This document shows, piece after piece, positions 16,369 to 25,265 of a DNA stretch of 64,000 bases. The position numbers and the translations under genes are program-made. Where the stretch lies: NCBI GenBank assembly GCA_934589525.1, contig CAKTOB010000013.1, positions 1 to 64,000 on the forward strand. The letters run 5' to 3'. The stretch's first letter is position 1; every line of letters begins with the position of its first letter. Source of the DNA: an uncultured Oscillospiraceae bacterium (GTDB lineage Bacteria; Bacillota; Clostridia; Oscillospirales; Oscillospiraceae). Below the pieces are notes generated by a model. It worked only from the letters and a program-made list of their open reading frames with translations. It was not told the DNA's origin and did not search any database.

Positions 16369-16956
16369 ATGGAACTATTTTACAAAACCCCGGACCTGGT
16401 GGTCTGTCGGAAGCCTGTGGGGGTGGACTCGGAACGGGGAATGCCGGAGCTGCTGGCAAAGGAAATCGGGGGCAGCTTTTACCCCGTTCACCGGCTGGAT
16501 CTGGGGGTGGGGGGCCTGATGGTCTTTGCCCGGAACAGGAAGGCCGCGGCGGACATGGGTGGGCTCATCGCCCGGGGGCAGCTGCAAAAGGAGTATCTGG
16601 CCCTGGTCCACGGCTGCCCGGCAGAGCCGGAGGGGCGCATGGAGGACCTGCTTTGGAAGGACAGCCGGAAAAACAAGGTCTTTGTGGTGAAGCGTCAGCG
16701 GGCCGGTGTTCGCCCGGCGGCCCTGCGGTATCGGGTGGTGAAGCCTGGGGAGGAGAGCCTGGTGCGGGTCTATCTGGAAACCGGGCGGAGCCATCAGATC
16801 CGGGTGCAGTTTGCCTCCCGGGGCTTCCCCCTGGTGGGGGACCACAAATACGGCAGCCGGTCCCGGGAAAATCAGATCCATCTATTCTCGGCGGCCCTGG
16901 AATTTCCCTGGAAGGGGCAGCAGCTCCGCTTTGAGGACCATCCGGATTGGGCATAA
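16369..16956 (+). CDS. RNA pseudouridine synthase, RluA family
   Basis: 195 residues; ATG 16369 follows AAGGAGA. The catalytic motif is VHRLDLGVGGLMVFAR (Asp near residue 44; the usual TSG after the Asp is VGG here). A QKEYLALVHG strand, an ETGRSHQIRVQFA motif (about 140), and a VGDHKYG motif complete the family signature. It lacks an S4 domain and is short, so it is a minimal RluA-type enzyme. It isomerises uridine in rRNA or tRNA; the exact site is not predictable. It stands alone between a repeat array and a terminator. Confidence 0.9.
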   Translation: MELFYKTPDLVVCRKPVGVDSERGMPELLAKEIGGSFYPVHRLDLGVGGLMVFARNRKAAADMGGLIARGQLQKEYLALVHGCPAEPEGRMEDLLWKDSRKNKVFVVKRQRAGVRPAALRYRVVKPGEESLVRVYLETGRSHQIRVQFASRGFPLVGDHKYGSRSRENQIHLFSAALEFPWKGQQLRFEDHPDWA

Positions 16957-16995
16957 AAAGAAGCAGCGTCACTGTTTTTCGTGACGCTGCTTTTG
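16957..16995. terminator. bidirectional terminator
   Basis: AGCAGCGTCAC (16962-16972) pairs with 16981-16991, with A and T runs at its sides. Confidence 0.85.
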
Positions 16996-17001
16996 AATTT
17001 C

Positions 17002-18735
17002 TTACCGGAACCGGACGGCCAGCCATCTTTCCAGTGCCATTTTTTTGGCCCGCTTGTCCATGCGGCCCACCAGGTCCTTGTAAAGAGCTTCCCAATCCTC
17101 GGCCTTTCGGGCACCGTGTACCCGGGTGGCGATGTAGGGGCATTGGGGAAGCTTCCGCTTGCCGAAGGCCTGGGTGAAGGGATGCAGCACCCCCAGGGCC
17201 ATGGCGTAGGGAGCCATGCGGAAATAGTATTCCGGGTCGGCTGCCAGAAGCCGCTGTACATCCTGGGCGGGCATATGCTTCATGTAGTGCCGCAGGCCCC
17301 GGAGCTGGGCCACGTCATGGCGGTTGAGCTCTGTCCGCCGTCCGCCCCAGGCGGCGGGGAAGCCCAGAAGGATCTGGCCCAGACAGGAAACCAAGGGAAC
17401 CCAGACCACCCCGGCGATCAGGCCCAGAATCAGCCATACTGCCATGGAGATCCCCGCGGCCCAATAGCCGCTTTTGTTCCGGCCCATGGTGCAGAAGGCG
17501 GGCTTGTGGAGCTGCCAGGCGGTGATGACGGCGATGATGCCGAAAATCAGGCTCAATAGGACTTGCAGCGCCAGAATGGAGGTCATGTTCATGGCCATGC
17601 AGATGCCGCAGAAGACCTGACTGACGCAGAGGATGTAGCGGTAAATGTTCCGGCTCCGCTCCGAGGTTTTGCAGATGGCGCTTTCCCCGGGGATCATGGC
17701 GGCGGTGCGCCGCAGGGCCTTGGCATAGGCCAGGCTGGAGGCATCGATGACCCGCCGCTCTCCAAAAAGACCCCGGAAGGCCCGGACCTCAAAGAGGCTG
17801 CGCTCGTTGCCCATGTCCATGCGCTTGTGCAGCAGAATGCGGCGGCCGTCGGCCTGGATCAGAATATAGCCCAGCTGGGCCCAGCCCAGGACCATCATGG
17901 TCAAATCGCCCCCGTTTAAGAACAGGCGGCAGCCCAGCTCTCCGGCGGTGACACCCTCCAGGGGGATGGTGCATTCCTCCCGGCGGGCGGGGAAGGTCCG
18001 CAGAAACAGCAGCCAGTAGATAAGGGCCACCCCGGCGGCAATACCCATGGGCACCAGCTCCGGGTTGCCGCTGCGGTAGTAGGTGCTGACCCCCGGGAAC
18101 ATGGCGGGGGTGACCTTCAGGCTCATGCTGACGGATTCGTGGTCATTAAAGCCGTTTTTGGTGCTGCCCGTCAGCATTTTGCCGTCGATCAGCAGATTCA
18201 GCTCCGAGGCCAGACCGTTTTGCCGGTAGGTGCTGTAAAAATCCGGGGTCAGGGGGTAGTCCTCCGGCAGGGTGATGGTGTAGGTCATGGCGCTGATGGG
18301 ATAGGAAAAGCCGCTGAGGATGTCCAGATTCAGATTCAGGGTGTCCTTTATTACAACGCCCTTGTCGTTGACGGCCACGGTGACCACCTGGGGCAGGGTG
18401 TAGCTGACGGTGATCACAAAGTCGCCCGGCTGGCCTCCTGTGACCTTGCTGAGGCTCACCATATTGTAGTTGCCGGACTTGCTGACGGCGGGGGAGCTGC
18501 CGTTGACGGTGATCCCCGTGGCCTTGGCGGGCAGGGGGAAGACCAGGTTGGCATTTGCCTGTTCCAGATGCAGATTCATTTGCAGGGTCACCATGGCGTC
18601 GCCGTCAATATTGACGGTGCTGGTAAAGTCCACCCGGGTGGCGGCGCTTTCCGCAGAGGCGGGCAGGGCAAAACACAGCAGGGCCACGCAGCCCAGCACA
18701 AACGCCATGGAAAAGAGCCTGAAAAGTCGCTTCAA
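17002..18735 (-). CDS. DUF2207-like predicted membrane protein
   Basis: About 577 residues. I prefer TTG 18735, which has GGAGG 8 nt upstream and gives a clean signal peptide (KRLFRLFSMAFVLGCVALL... ending ASAESA). ATG 18750 is the alternative. The large exported N-terminal part (about 35-250) is beta-rich. A membrane segment near 260 (GIAAGVALIYWLLFL) and a group near 395-475 enclose cytoplasmic parts. This architecture matches DUF2207 proteins, whose function is not known to me. The ribosome binding site lies in a 12-bp palindrome, GGAGGTACCTCC, so initiation may be hairpin-controlled. Confidence 0.75.
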   Translation of the reverse strand: MKRLFRLFSMAFVLGCVALLCFALPASAESAATRVDFTSTVNIDGDAMVTLQMNLHLEQANANLVFPLPAKATGITVNGSSPAVSKSGNYNMVSLSKVTGGQPGDFVITVSYTLPQVVTVAVNDKGVVIKDTLNLNLDILSGFSYPISAMTYTITLPEDYPLTPDFYSTYRQNGLASELNLLIDGKMLTGSTKNGFNDHESVSMSLKVTPAMFPGVSTYYRSGNPELVPMGIAAGVALIYWLLFLRTFPARREECTIPLEGVTAGELGCRLFLNGGDLTMMVLGWAQLGYILIQADGRRILLHKRMDMGNERSLFEVRAFRGLFGERRVIDASSLAYAKALRRTAAMIPGESAICKTSERSRNIYRYILCVSQVFCGICMAMNMTSILALQVLLSLIFGIIAVITAWQLHKPAFCTMGRNKSGYWAAGISMAVWLILGLIAGVVWVPLVSCLGQILLGFPAAWGGRRTELNRHDVAQLRGLRHYMKHMPAQDVQRLLAADPEYYFRMAPYAMALGVLHPFTQAFGKRKLPQCPYIATRVHGARKAEDWEALYKDLVGRMDKRAKKMALERWLAVRFR

Positions 18736-18829
18736 AGGAGGTACCTCCATCCTTAACGCAGTAACGCACAGTTTTTCTTATTTTACCATGAAACCCAGGG
18801 GAAAGCAAGAAAATCTTAGAGGAGTGCCA

Positions 18830-18862
18830 AGAAAATCCCTCCGGAACCCAAGGCCCGGAGGG
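18830..18862 (-). terminator. terminator downstream of SCIFF operon
   Basis: CCCTCCGG (18837-18844) pairs with CCGGAGGG (18855-18862), followed on the minus strand by ATTTTCTT. Confidence 0.6.
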
Positions 18863-18867
18863 AAAAA

Positions 18868-20175
18868 TCATTTGACGACGGTCACATGGCTGTAGCCAAA
18901 ATGGGCAAGAAGCCGGGGCAGTTCCCCGTCGATGCGCTCGCCGCACATCACCAGGGGCACCGCCGGGGGGCAGCTGACGGAGGCATCCGCCAGAATCCGG
19001 CCCTGGCTTTGGGACACAGGCACCGTTTCCTTCGGCCCGAAGGCCGCCTGCCGGGGGGTCAGCACCGCCTCCGGGCGGCACTGGGGAAGAACACAGTCCC
19101 GGGGTTCCCTTTTGGGCAGGGCCAGGAGGGCCTGTTCCAGACGGGCCAGCTCCTGCGGAGTGTTTTCCGGGGTAAACATGAAGACAATGTGACTTTCGTC
19201 TGCAAACTCCGGGAAGATGTTCTGGGATTCCAGAATATCCGCAATCTCCTCGCCGGTGTACCCCCAGGGGGCGGTGCGCACCGTCAGCTTCAGAAGCTCG
19301 TCTCCCACCAGGGAGAAGCCCCGGGCCAAGAGGCTGCCCTTCAAAGCGGCCAGCCGGGGGGCCAGAGCCAGAAGACCCTGTGCAAGGGTCTCCAGATAGG
19401 GATTGCACAGGTCCAGAGACTGTAAAATCAGATAAGAGGGGCTGGTGGAGCCAAAGAGGGCCATGGCGTTTTTAAGGGCCTGACGGTCCTCTTCTCGCCG
19501 AAAGTGGAGGTAGGCCCCGCCGGTGAGCACCGGCAGGGTCTTGTGGGCGGAGTCGCAGCAAAGGTCCGCCCCCAGGTCCATGGGGTGGCGGCTCTGGGGG
19601 AGAAACCGCAGATAGGCCCCGTGGGCATTGTCCACCAGCAGCGGCACCCCGTGGCCGTGGCACACCCGGGCGATACCAGCAATATCTGCCACATTTCCCA
19701 GGTAGTCCGGGCTGGTCACATAAACGGCACAAGGTTTTTCCGGTTCGTTTTCAATGGCACTGTTCACCTGTTCCGGGGTCAGGGGGCAGCTGAGATAGTC
19801 CTCCCCGGCCCACAGCCAGCGGATGGGGAAGTCCAAGAGGATGGCGGTATTTAAGAAGCTTTTGTGGGCGTTTCGCCCGGCCAGAATCCGGCCCCGGGAG
19901 TTGGCCCGGGTGTAGGCCATCAACAGCATGGCCCGGATGCACAGGCTGGAGCCCTCGGCGGAGTAGACCGTGGGGCAGCCGAAAAGGGCTGTGGCGTTTT
20001 GCTCGCTCTGGGCGATAATGCCGGAGGCGTGGAACAAATCATCCGCCCCGTGGATCTCCGTCAGATCCCGGTCCTCGCAGCCAAGTTTTTTGACGCCCTT
20101 GTGCCCCGGCATGTGGAACCGTGCCGGGGCATTCTTGGCGTATTGACTCACAAAGTCACAGATGGGGGTTTTCAC
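18868..20175 (-). CDS. PLP-dependent Orn/Lys/Arg decarboxylase-family protein
   Basis: About 435 residues from GTG 20175, which overlaps the maturase stop as GTGA; the longer frame has no better site. The family start ARFHMPGHKG is near residue 15, IHGADDLFHA follows, and the PLP Lys is in the SAHKTLPVLTGG motif (about 210). It is shorter than inducible lysine or ornithine decarboxylases and resembles the YaaO/SpeA-type clostridial form (arginine or lysine decarboxylation for polyamines). It is the third gene of the SCIFF unit. That linkage could be operon convenience or a functional tie; the sequence does not decide. Confidence 0.88.
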   Translation of the reverse strand: MKTPICDFVSQYAKNAPARFHMPGHKGVKKLGCEDRDLTEIHGADDLFHASGIIAQSEQNATALFGCPTVYSAEGSSLCIRAMLLMAYTRANSRGRILAGRNAHKSFLNTAILLDFPIRWLWAGEDYLSCPLTPEQVNSAIENEPEKPCAVYVTSPDYLGNVADIAGIARVCHGHGVPLLVDNAHGAYLRFLPQSRHPMDLGADLCCDSAHKTLPVLTGGAYLHFRREEDRQALKNAMALFGSTSPSYLILQSLDLCNPYLETLAQGLLALAPRLAALKGSLLARGFSLVGDELLKLTVRTAPWGYTGEEIADILESQNIFPEFADESHIVFMFTPENTPQELARLEQALLALPKREPRDCVLPQCRPEAVLTPRQAAFGPKETVPVSQSQGRILADASVSCPPAVPLVMCGERIDGELPRLLAHFGYSHVTVVK

Positions 20176-21548
20176 TGGGGATCTCCCAGTTTTTCCGCCA
20201 CCTGAACCATAATGGCGCACTCCATGCGCTTGCGGAAGAGCTTGCAGCCGGATTCATAGACCCCCTTGACGGAGCCCGTGGCGTGGTAGGCGTTGGCGGC
20301 GCAGCCGCCGGAGCAGTAAAGTCTGGCCCAGCAGTCGTGGCAGTCCGGCCGGGCATAGACATTGCAGGAGGCAAATTCCTGCTGGATCTCCGTATTGGTG
20401 ACCCCGTCCCAGATGTTGCCCAGCTTGAATTTCTCCTCGCCTACAAACTGGTGGCAGGGGTACAGGTCGCCCCAGGGGGTCACGGCCATATATTCCGTTC
20501 CGCTGCCGCAGCCGGAAATCCGCTTGTAAATGCAGGGGCCGCCGGTGAGATCAATCATGTAGTGGTAGAAGGTAAAGGGACGGCCTTCCTTGTACCGCTC
20601 CAATTGAAGCTTCGCCAGCTCCTCATACTGCTCCATGACAATGGCCAGGTCCTCTTCCGTCAAACCGGCAGGGTCTCCCGCGGCGGTGACCACCGGCTCC
20701 ATGGAAAGCTCCGTAAAGCCCAGGTCCAGCATGGTCCGGATGTCTTTTAAGAAGTCCGGGTTGGCGTGGGTGAAGGTGCCCCGCATATAGTAGTCCTTGC
20801 CCCCACGCTGCCGCACCAGCTCCTGGAACTTGGGCACGATCCGGTCAAAGCTGCCGTGGCCCGCATAGTCCACCCGGAACCGGTCGTGAATTTCCTTCCG
20901 GCCGTCCAGGCTCAAAACCACGTTGCTCATTTCCTTGTTGGCAAAGTCGATGACGTCCTGGTCAATGAGCATGCCGTTGGTGGTCAGGGTGAAGCGGAAG
21001 TTCTTCCCCGCCTCCTTTTCAATGCTCCGGGCATAGGCCACCAGCTGCTTCACCACATCAAAGTTCATGAGGGGTTCGCCGCCGAAGAAGTCCACTTCCA
21101 GATTCTTCCGGCTGCCGGAGTGGCTTACCAGGAAGTCCAGAGCCTGCTTGCCCACTTCATAGGACATAATGGCCCGGTCCCCGTGGTACTTGCCCTGGGA
21201 GGCAAAGCAGTAGGAGCAATTGAGGTTGCAGGTGTGGGCGATGTGCAGGCACAGGGCCTTTACCACCCCGGAGGTCCGGGCCTTTAATTCCCCTGCCATG
21301 GAGGCGAAGGTATCCGGGGTGAAGAGCTTGCCCGCATCCTTCAAAGAGGTGATGTCGTCATAGCATTCCGAAAGCTCCTGGGGGTCGATTTGGGGGTACT
21401 TGGCGGAAACCTGGGCCAGGGCCTCTTCCCGGGAGGTGGATTCGTAGAGGCCGATAAGGTCATAGGCGGCCTCGTCCACCACATGGACCGAGCCGGAGCA
21501 GACATCCAGAACGATGTTATAGCCGTTTAACTGATACTGATGGATCAT
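20172..21548 (-). CDS. scfB: SCIFF peptide maturase, radical SAM/SPASM protein
   Basis: 458 residues from ATG 21548, preceded by GAGGAG. The N-terminal domain (about 1-90) starts HQYQLNGYNIVLDVCSGSVH, as in SCIFF maturases, and probably binds the precursor. The radical SAM core has the CNLNCSYCFA cluster motif (about 105). The C-terminal SPASM region carries many Cys (CGSGTEYMAV, YPCHQF, CNVYARPDCHDCWARLYCSGGC) for auxiliary Fe-S clusters. The family forms thioether links between Cys and other residues of SCIFF. The substrate gene is immediately upstream. Confidence 0.96.
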   Translation of the reverse strand: MIHQYQLNGYNIVLDVCSGSVHVVDEAAYDLIGLYESTSREEALAQVSAKYPQIDPQELSECYDDITSLKDAGKLFTPDTFASMAGELKARTSGVVKALCLHIAHTCNLNCSYCFASQGKYHGDRAIMSYEVGKQALDFLVSHSGSRKNLEVDFFGGEPLMNFDVVKQLVAYARSIEKEAGKNFRFTLTTNGMLIDQDVIDFANKEMSNVVLSLDGRKEIHDRFRVDYAGHGSFDRIVPKFQELVRQRGGKDYYMRGTFTHANPDFLKDIRTMLDLGFTELSMEPVVTAAGDPAGLTEEDLAIVMEQYEELAKLQLERYKEGRPFTFYHYMIDLTGGPCIYKRISGCGSGTEYMAVTPWGDLYPCHQFVGEEKFKLGNIWDGVTNTEIQQEFASCNVYARPDCHDCWARLYCSGGCAANAYHATGSVKGVYESGCKLFRKRMECAIMVQVAEKLGDPQ

Positions 21549-21567
21549 ATTGTTCTCCTCGTACATG

Positions 21568-21595
21568 AAAAATGCCGCCCAAACAGGCGGCATTT
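21568..21595 (-). terminator. hairpin between SCIFF peptide and maturase genes
   Basis: AATGCCGCC pairs with GGCGGCATT around a short loop, with a T-run on the minus strand. As a partial terminator it would make the precursor message exceed the maturase message, as in many RiPP operons. Confidence 0.75.
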
Positions 21596-21608
21596 CTTCA
21601 AAAATAAC

Positions 21609-21755
21609 TTACTTATTCTTGTTCTCGCACTTCTGGTTGGCGATGCCGCTGCTGGTCTTGCAAGCAGACTGGCAGGAGGTCTGGCACTCGCCGCAGCCGC
21701 CGTTCTTGGCGCTCTGGCACAGGTTACGGGTCTCGATGGTCTGGATATGCTTCAT
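21609..21755 (-). CDS. scfA: SCIFF (six cysteines in forty-five) RiPP precursor
   Basis: 48 residues, with an AGGAGG site before ATG 21755. It starts MKHIQTIETRNLCQ and has six Cys, at about positions 13, 20, 23, 27, 31 and 42, ending KCENKNK. This is the invariant SCIFF pattern found across Clostridia. The mature product carries thioether bridges made by ScfB; its biological role is not established. It lies 60 bp upstream of the maturase start and has its own promoter at 21791-21819. Confidence 0.96.
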   Translation of the reverse strand: MKHIQTIETRNLCQSAKNGGCGECQTSCQSACKTSSGIANQKCENKNK

Positions 21756-21790
21756 GGATGGTTCCTCCTAATAGTAATTTTCATTTTTAA

Positions 21791-21819
21791 AGAATATCAT
21801 GTAACGAAGAAAATGTCAA
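21791..21819 (-). promoter_or_regulatory. promoter of SCIFF operon
   Basis: On the minus strand TTGACA (21819-21814), a 17-bp spacer, and TATTCT (21796-21791), about 36 bp before the SCIFF start codon. Confidence 0.8.
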
Positions 21820-21889
21820 TTGCCTTTTCACACAAAATAAAGGCCTGTATTTTGGCCCGCCTATCCCAAAGTATGGGAAAGAAGTAGGA

Positions 21890-21918
21890 TTTACATTTCC
21901 AAAACGGCATGGTAGAAT
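21890..21918 (+). promoter_or_regulatory. promoter of clostripain-family gene
   Basis: TTTACA (21890-21895), a 17-bp spacer, then TAGAAT (21913-21918), 43 bp before the ATG. Confidence 0.75.
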
Positions 21919-21961
21919 AAAAGTCCAAAAGGACACGAACCTGCTGCAAAGGAGAGACATT

Positions 21962-23956
21962 ATGAAGAAAAAGAAATGGATCGCCCTGGTGCTGGCGGCC
22001 TGTATGCTGCTGGGGCTCACCGCCTGCTCCGAGGAGGATACCGAGGAGATAGCGAGTCCCACGGAGAAAACCTACGAGGCACCGCTCCGGGACAAAACCA
22101 CCGGAGAGAGCTGGGCGATTTACTGGTACCTATGCGGCTCCGACCTGGAAAGCGAGAACCAGGCGGCCACGGCAGACCTACTGGAAATGCAAAGTGTTTC
22201 TTTGCCGGAAAACGTTACCATGGTGGTGGAAACCGGCGGTTCTTATGAGTGGGCCCACCCGGATGTGGAGGCGGGGCAGCTGGGGCGCTATGTCTACGCC
22301 GGCGACACCCTGGAAATGGTGGAGGCCCTGCCCAACGCCAACATGGGCGCACCGGAGACATTGGAGGATTTTCTGCGCTTCTGCACCGAATCGTATCCGG
22401 CGGACCGGACCATGCTGCTGTTCTGGAACCATGGCGGCGGCAGCCTGAGCGGCGTTGCCTTTGACGAAACCTATGACAACGATTCTTTGTCTTTGCCGGA
22501 AATCTACAGCGCCATTGCCAGCGCCTGCACCCTGTCCCAGGAGGATCCGCCCTTTGACGTGGTGGGTTTTGATGCCTGCTTGATGGCCACGGTGGACACG
22601 GCCTTCATGCTCCAGGACTGCGCCCGGTATCTGGTGGCCAGCGAGGAGACGGAGCCCGGCTGCGGCTGGAATTACACGGAATTCCTCTATGAGCTGGGTT
22701 GCGACCCCACTATGGATGGGGCACAATTGGGAAAAATCATCTGCGATACCTACGCCATGGGCTGCCGGGAAATTGACCAGGAGGACGAAATTACCCTGTC
22801 CGTGACGAACCTGCAGCAGGTGCAGCCGCTGCTGGATGCCTATGAGTCCCTGGGGCGGGAGGCCCTGACCAAGGCGGCGGCGGACGGCCGGTTCTTTGCG
22901 AAGCTGGGCCGCAGCGCCGGAAGGGCGGAGAACTACGGCGGAAACACCGATGACCAGGGCTACACGGATATGGTGGACCTGGGGGACTTGGTCCGCAACA
23001 GCCAGGATTTGCTGGAAGGCGGCGCGCGGAATTTGCTGGACGCCCTGGAAGCCTGTGTTGTCTACCGGGTAAACGGTGCCTATTGCGGTCAGGCCACGGG
23101 CCTGTCCTGCTACTATCCCTACAGCGGGGACTGGGACGGGGCTGCCGTCTATGCGGGGCTGGGCTCAAATCCGTCCATGGCCTACCTCTATGAATACGCC
23201 CTTTCCGGTAACCTGAGTCAGGATGGCTACGCCTATCTATCCCAGGAGGGGGAGACGATTCAGGCGGCGGCACCTGTGGAATCCGGTGAGGATTACGCCC
23301 TGGAGGATCACCCCCTGTACGTGGATGATGACGGAAACGCCGTGCTGGACATTGGGCCGGATGCGGCGGCACTATTGCAGGGGGTGTACTTTAACCTATG
23401 CTATGTGGACGAGGAGACGGACAGCATCCTGATGCTGGGCTACGACAATGACATTGACGCCGACTGGGACGCGGGCATCTTCCGGGATAATTTCCGGGGC
23501 GTGTGGGGCTGCCTGGATGGGGCGCTTTGCTATACAGAGCTTGTCTACGAGGGAGAGGACTACAACCTCTACTCCGTTCCGATTCTCCTAAACGGCGAAA
23601 AATACCAGCTGCGTGTGGCCTACCGGTACAATTCCGGGGAATTTCAGATTCTGGGTGCCCGTCAGGGGATTGGGGACAACGGCATGGCGGACCGGAATCT
23701 GCGCACTTTGCAGCCCGGGGACCAGGTGACGGCGCTGCACTACATGCTCTCCATTTCCGGGGACGACACGGAGCCGGAGCTCTACCAGGGCCAGACCATC
23801 ACCGTCACGGAGAACACCGCCTTTGCCGAGGAGGACCTGGGGGACGGGACCTTTGTTCTGAGCTTTGACATGGTGGACCAGCGGGGCGAGAGCTACGCTT
23901 CGGAGCTTGCCTGGTTTACCGTGGAGGACGGAACCATCCATACATCGGCGGAATAA
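21962..23956 (+). CDS. clostripain-family (C11) cysteine peptidase lipoprotein
   Basis: 664 residues; ATG 21962 follows GGAGAG. The lipoprotein signal ends LLGLTAC (Cys near 20), so the protein is anchored outside the cell. The C11 catalytic pair is visible: His in LFWNHGGGS (about 158) and Cys in VVGFDACLMAT (about 203). YWYLCGSDLES is the family's opening strand. The C-terminal 250 residues (from about 415) form a beta-rich extension of unknown function. C11 enzymes cleave after Arg or Lys and often self-process. It is divergent from the SCIFF operon and shares its intergenic region. Confidence 0.9.
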   Translation: MKKKKWIALVLAACMLLGLTACSEEDTEEIASPTEKTYEAPLRDKTTGESWAIYWYLCGSDLESENQAATADLLEMQSVSLPENVTMVVETGGSYEWAHPDVEAGQLGRYVYAGDTLEMVEALPNANMGAPETLEDFLRFCTESYPADRTMLLFWNHGGGSLSGVAFDETYDNDSLSLPEIYSAIASACTLSQEDPPFDVVGFDACLMATVDTAFMLQDCARYLVASEETEPGCGWNYTEFLYELGCDPTMDGAQLGKIICDTYAMGCREIDQEDEITLSVTNLQQVQPLLDAYESLGREALTKAAADGRFFAKLGRSAGRAENYGGNTDDQGYTDMVDLGDLVRNSQDLLEGGARNLLDALEACVVYRVNGAYCGQATGLSCYYPYSGDWDGAAVYAGLGSNPSMAYLYEYALSGNLSQDGYAYLSQEGETIQAAAPVESGEDYALEDHPLYVDDDGNAVLDIGPDAAALLQGVYFNLCYVDEETDSILMLGYDNDIDADWDAGIFRDNFRGVWGCLDGALCYTELVYEGEDYNLYSVPILLNGEKYQLRVAYRYNSGEFQILGARQGIGDNGMADRNLRTLQPGDQVTALHYMLSISGDDTEPELYQGQTITVTENTAFAEEDLGDGTFVLSFDMVDQRGESYASELAWFTVEDGTIHTSAE

Positions 23957-23963
23957 TTTTTGA

Positions 23964-24006
23964 AAAGGCCCGGGTACCTTGCGACGGCAAACGTACCCGG
24001 GCCTTT
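23964..24006 (+). terminator. terminator of the C11 peptidase gene
   Basis: AAAGGCCCGGGTAC (23964-23977) pairs perfectly with 23993-24006. Confidence 0.85.
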
Positions 24007-24020
24007 GATGTTTCAATTAG

Positions 24021-24181
24021 GGAAGCTTTGATTAAATCGGCAAGAGCTGACGGCGAAAGATTTTGGTTCCAGACAAGGTTTGGAAAATGAGGGAATACTT
24101 TGTGTATTTCCCATTTTTCAAACCGCAGTCTGGGAACAAAAGATTCGCCGCTCAGCCGCAGACGATTTATTCAGAGTTTCC
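24021..24181. mobile_element. MITE copy 1 (161 bp)
   Basis: It starts GGAAGCTTTGATTAAATCG and ends with the imperfect inverse. The flanks are TTAG on both sides (24017-24020 and 24182-24185), consistent with a 4-bp target duplication. It is nearly identical over its length to 43108-43268 and has no coding capacity. Confidence 0.85.
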
Positions 24182-24460
24182 TTAGAGAACGGAAGAAAAA
24201 TCCACGCCGGTGGACTTGCCATGCGCCCCGTGGAAGGGGTGGCGGCAGGTATAGAGAAACACGCCGACCCAGCTGCCAAGAACCGGCAGCCCCCCAAAGA
24301 CCACCATCCACTCCGGGCTCCCCAGGGCAAAGAGGGAAAGCACCCTCCAAACACCCAGCCCCAAAAGGGCAGAAAGGAGACTGACGGTCCAGGTGAAAAC
24401 AATACATTTTTTCCCGGCATCCCAGTGCTGCCCATTAATATTTTTCCAAAGTCTCTTCAT
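24182..24460 (-). CDS. small membrane protein, 3' end altered by a MITE
   Basis: About 92 residues from ATG 24460, which has AAGGAGG 8 nt upstream. Two hydrophobic segments (about 20-40 and 50-70) flank a short loop, after a basic, Trp-containing start (MKRLWKNINGQHWDAGKK). I do not recognise a family. The stop codon TAA (24184-24182) is made by the TTAG duplication at the edge of the MITE, so the original C-terminus was probably longer. Whether the product is still functional is unknown. Confidence 0.6.
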   Translation of the reverse strand: MKRLWKNINGQHWDAGKKCIVFTWTVSLLSALLGLGVWRVLSLFALGSPEWMVVFGGLPVLGSWVGVFLYTCRHPFHGAHGKSTGVDFSSVL

Positions 24461-24489
24461 CAATTTTTCCTCCTTGGTCGTTTATAAAG

Positions 24490-25110
24490 GGTCTCACGCA
24501 ATGTAGCGAATAGACTCACACGGGTGAACGGGATCACCCCAGCATGTCATGCCGAGCGCATAAGAATTGACAATGGACAATTGACAATTGTTGGAGCGAC
24601 CAACGTTGTTCATTTCTGTCCACCCGTTAAAGTATGTAGGGAACGGCCTATGTGCCGTTCCGGGGGCGTTGCGAATACAACCCGTGTGGACAACCGGAAC
24701 CACCCCCGCCCCTTGGCTCTCCCTCTGGGAGAGCTGGCTCGGCGTAGCCGAGACTGAGAGGGTCTTGCGGCGTTATTCATTGCACAAACAATGGGCCGCA
24801 AAGAGAAAACCCACCAGATTTGTCATTCCGAGCGAACGCAATGAGCCGAGGAATCTTCCAAAGTAGCAGATTTTACCTTGTGTTGATTCATAAAACAACG
24901 TGGTGGATTCCTCCGCTCCGCTGACGCTACGGTCGGAATGACAAAAGTGGGGGACGTATCTGGTTTTTATCGTGAACGGTTCCGTTCTGAAACGTCCCGG
25001 AACGGCACATAGGCCGTTCCCTACGGTTTCGCTGGTGGGTGCATTTTCTAACCGACATATTCCTGGAACGTCCGTCCCCCAAAAAATTGTCAATTGTCAA
25101 TTGAAATCAA
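24490..25110. repeat. intergenic palindromic repeat array 3
   Basis: AATTGACAATTG-type motifs stand at both ends in opposite orientation (near 24566 and 25086). Inside are two GGAACGGC/GCCGTTCC modules (24637-24670 and about 24990-25025), a GGGAGAGCTGGCTCG palindrome (near 24728), and the long GTCATTCCGA palindrome (24821-24943). No credible gene. Confidence 0.85.
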
Positions 25111-25157
25111 CTGTCCACTATAATCCCCCCGTCCCGTAAAGACCGCAATCACGTTTT

Positions 25158-25239
25158 TGTAAAGCGGCGGTAAAGAATGTAAATTTTACACGGCCTTTAC
25201 ACACATCCCTCTACCGGCTTTACACACCGGGGCTAGAAT
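25158..25239 (+). promoter_or_regulatory. Pho-box-like repeats and promoter
   Basis: TTTACA recurs at 25185, 25196 and 25219 (11- and 23-bp steps). TGTAAA-type half-sites in the opposite sense are at 25158, 25169 and 25178. A -10 (TAGAAT, 25234-25239) has no good -35, as expected for activator-dependent Pho promoters. The array lies 27 bp before the phosphate transporter gene. Confidence 0.65.
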
Positions 25240-25265
25240 AGGGCCATATAGAAAAAAGGAGTGTA

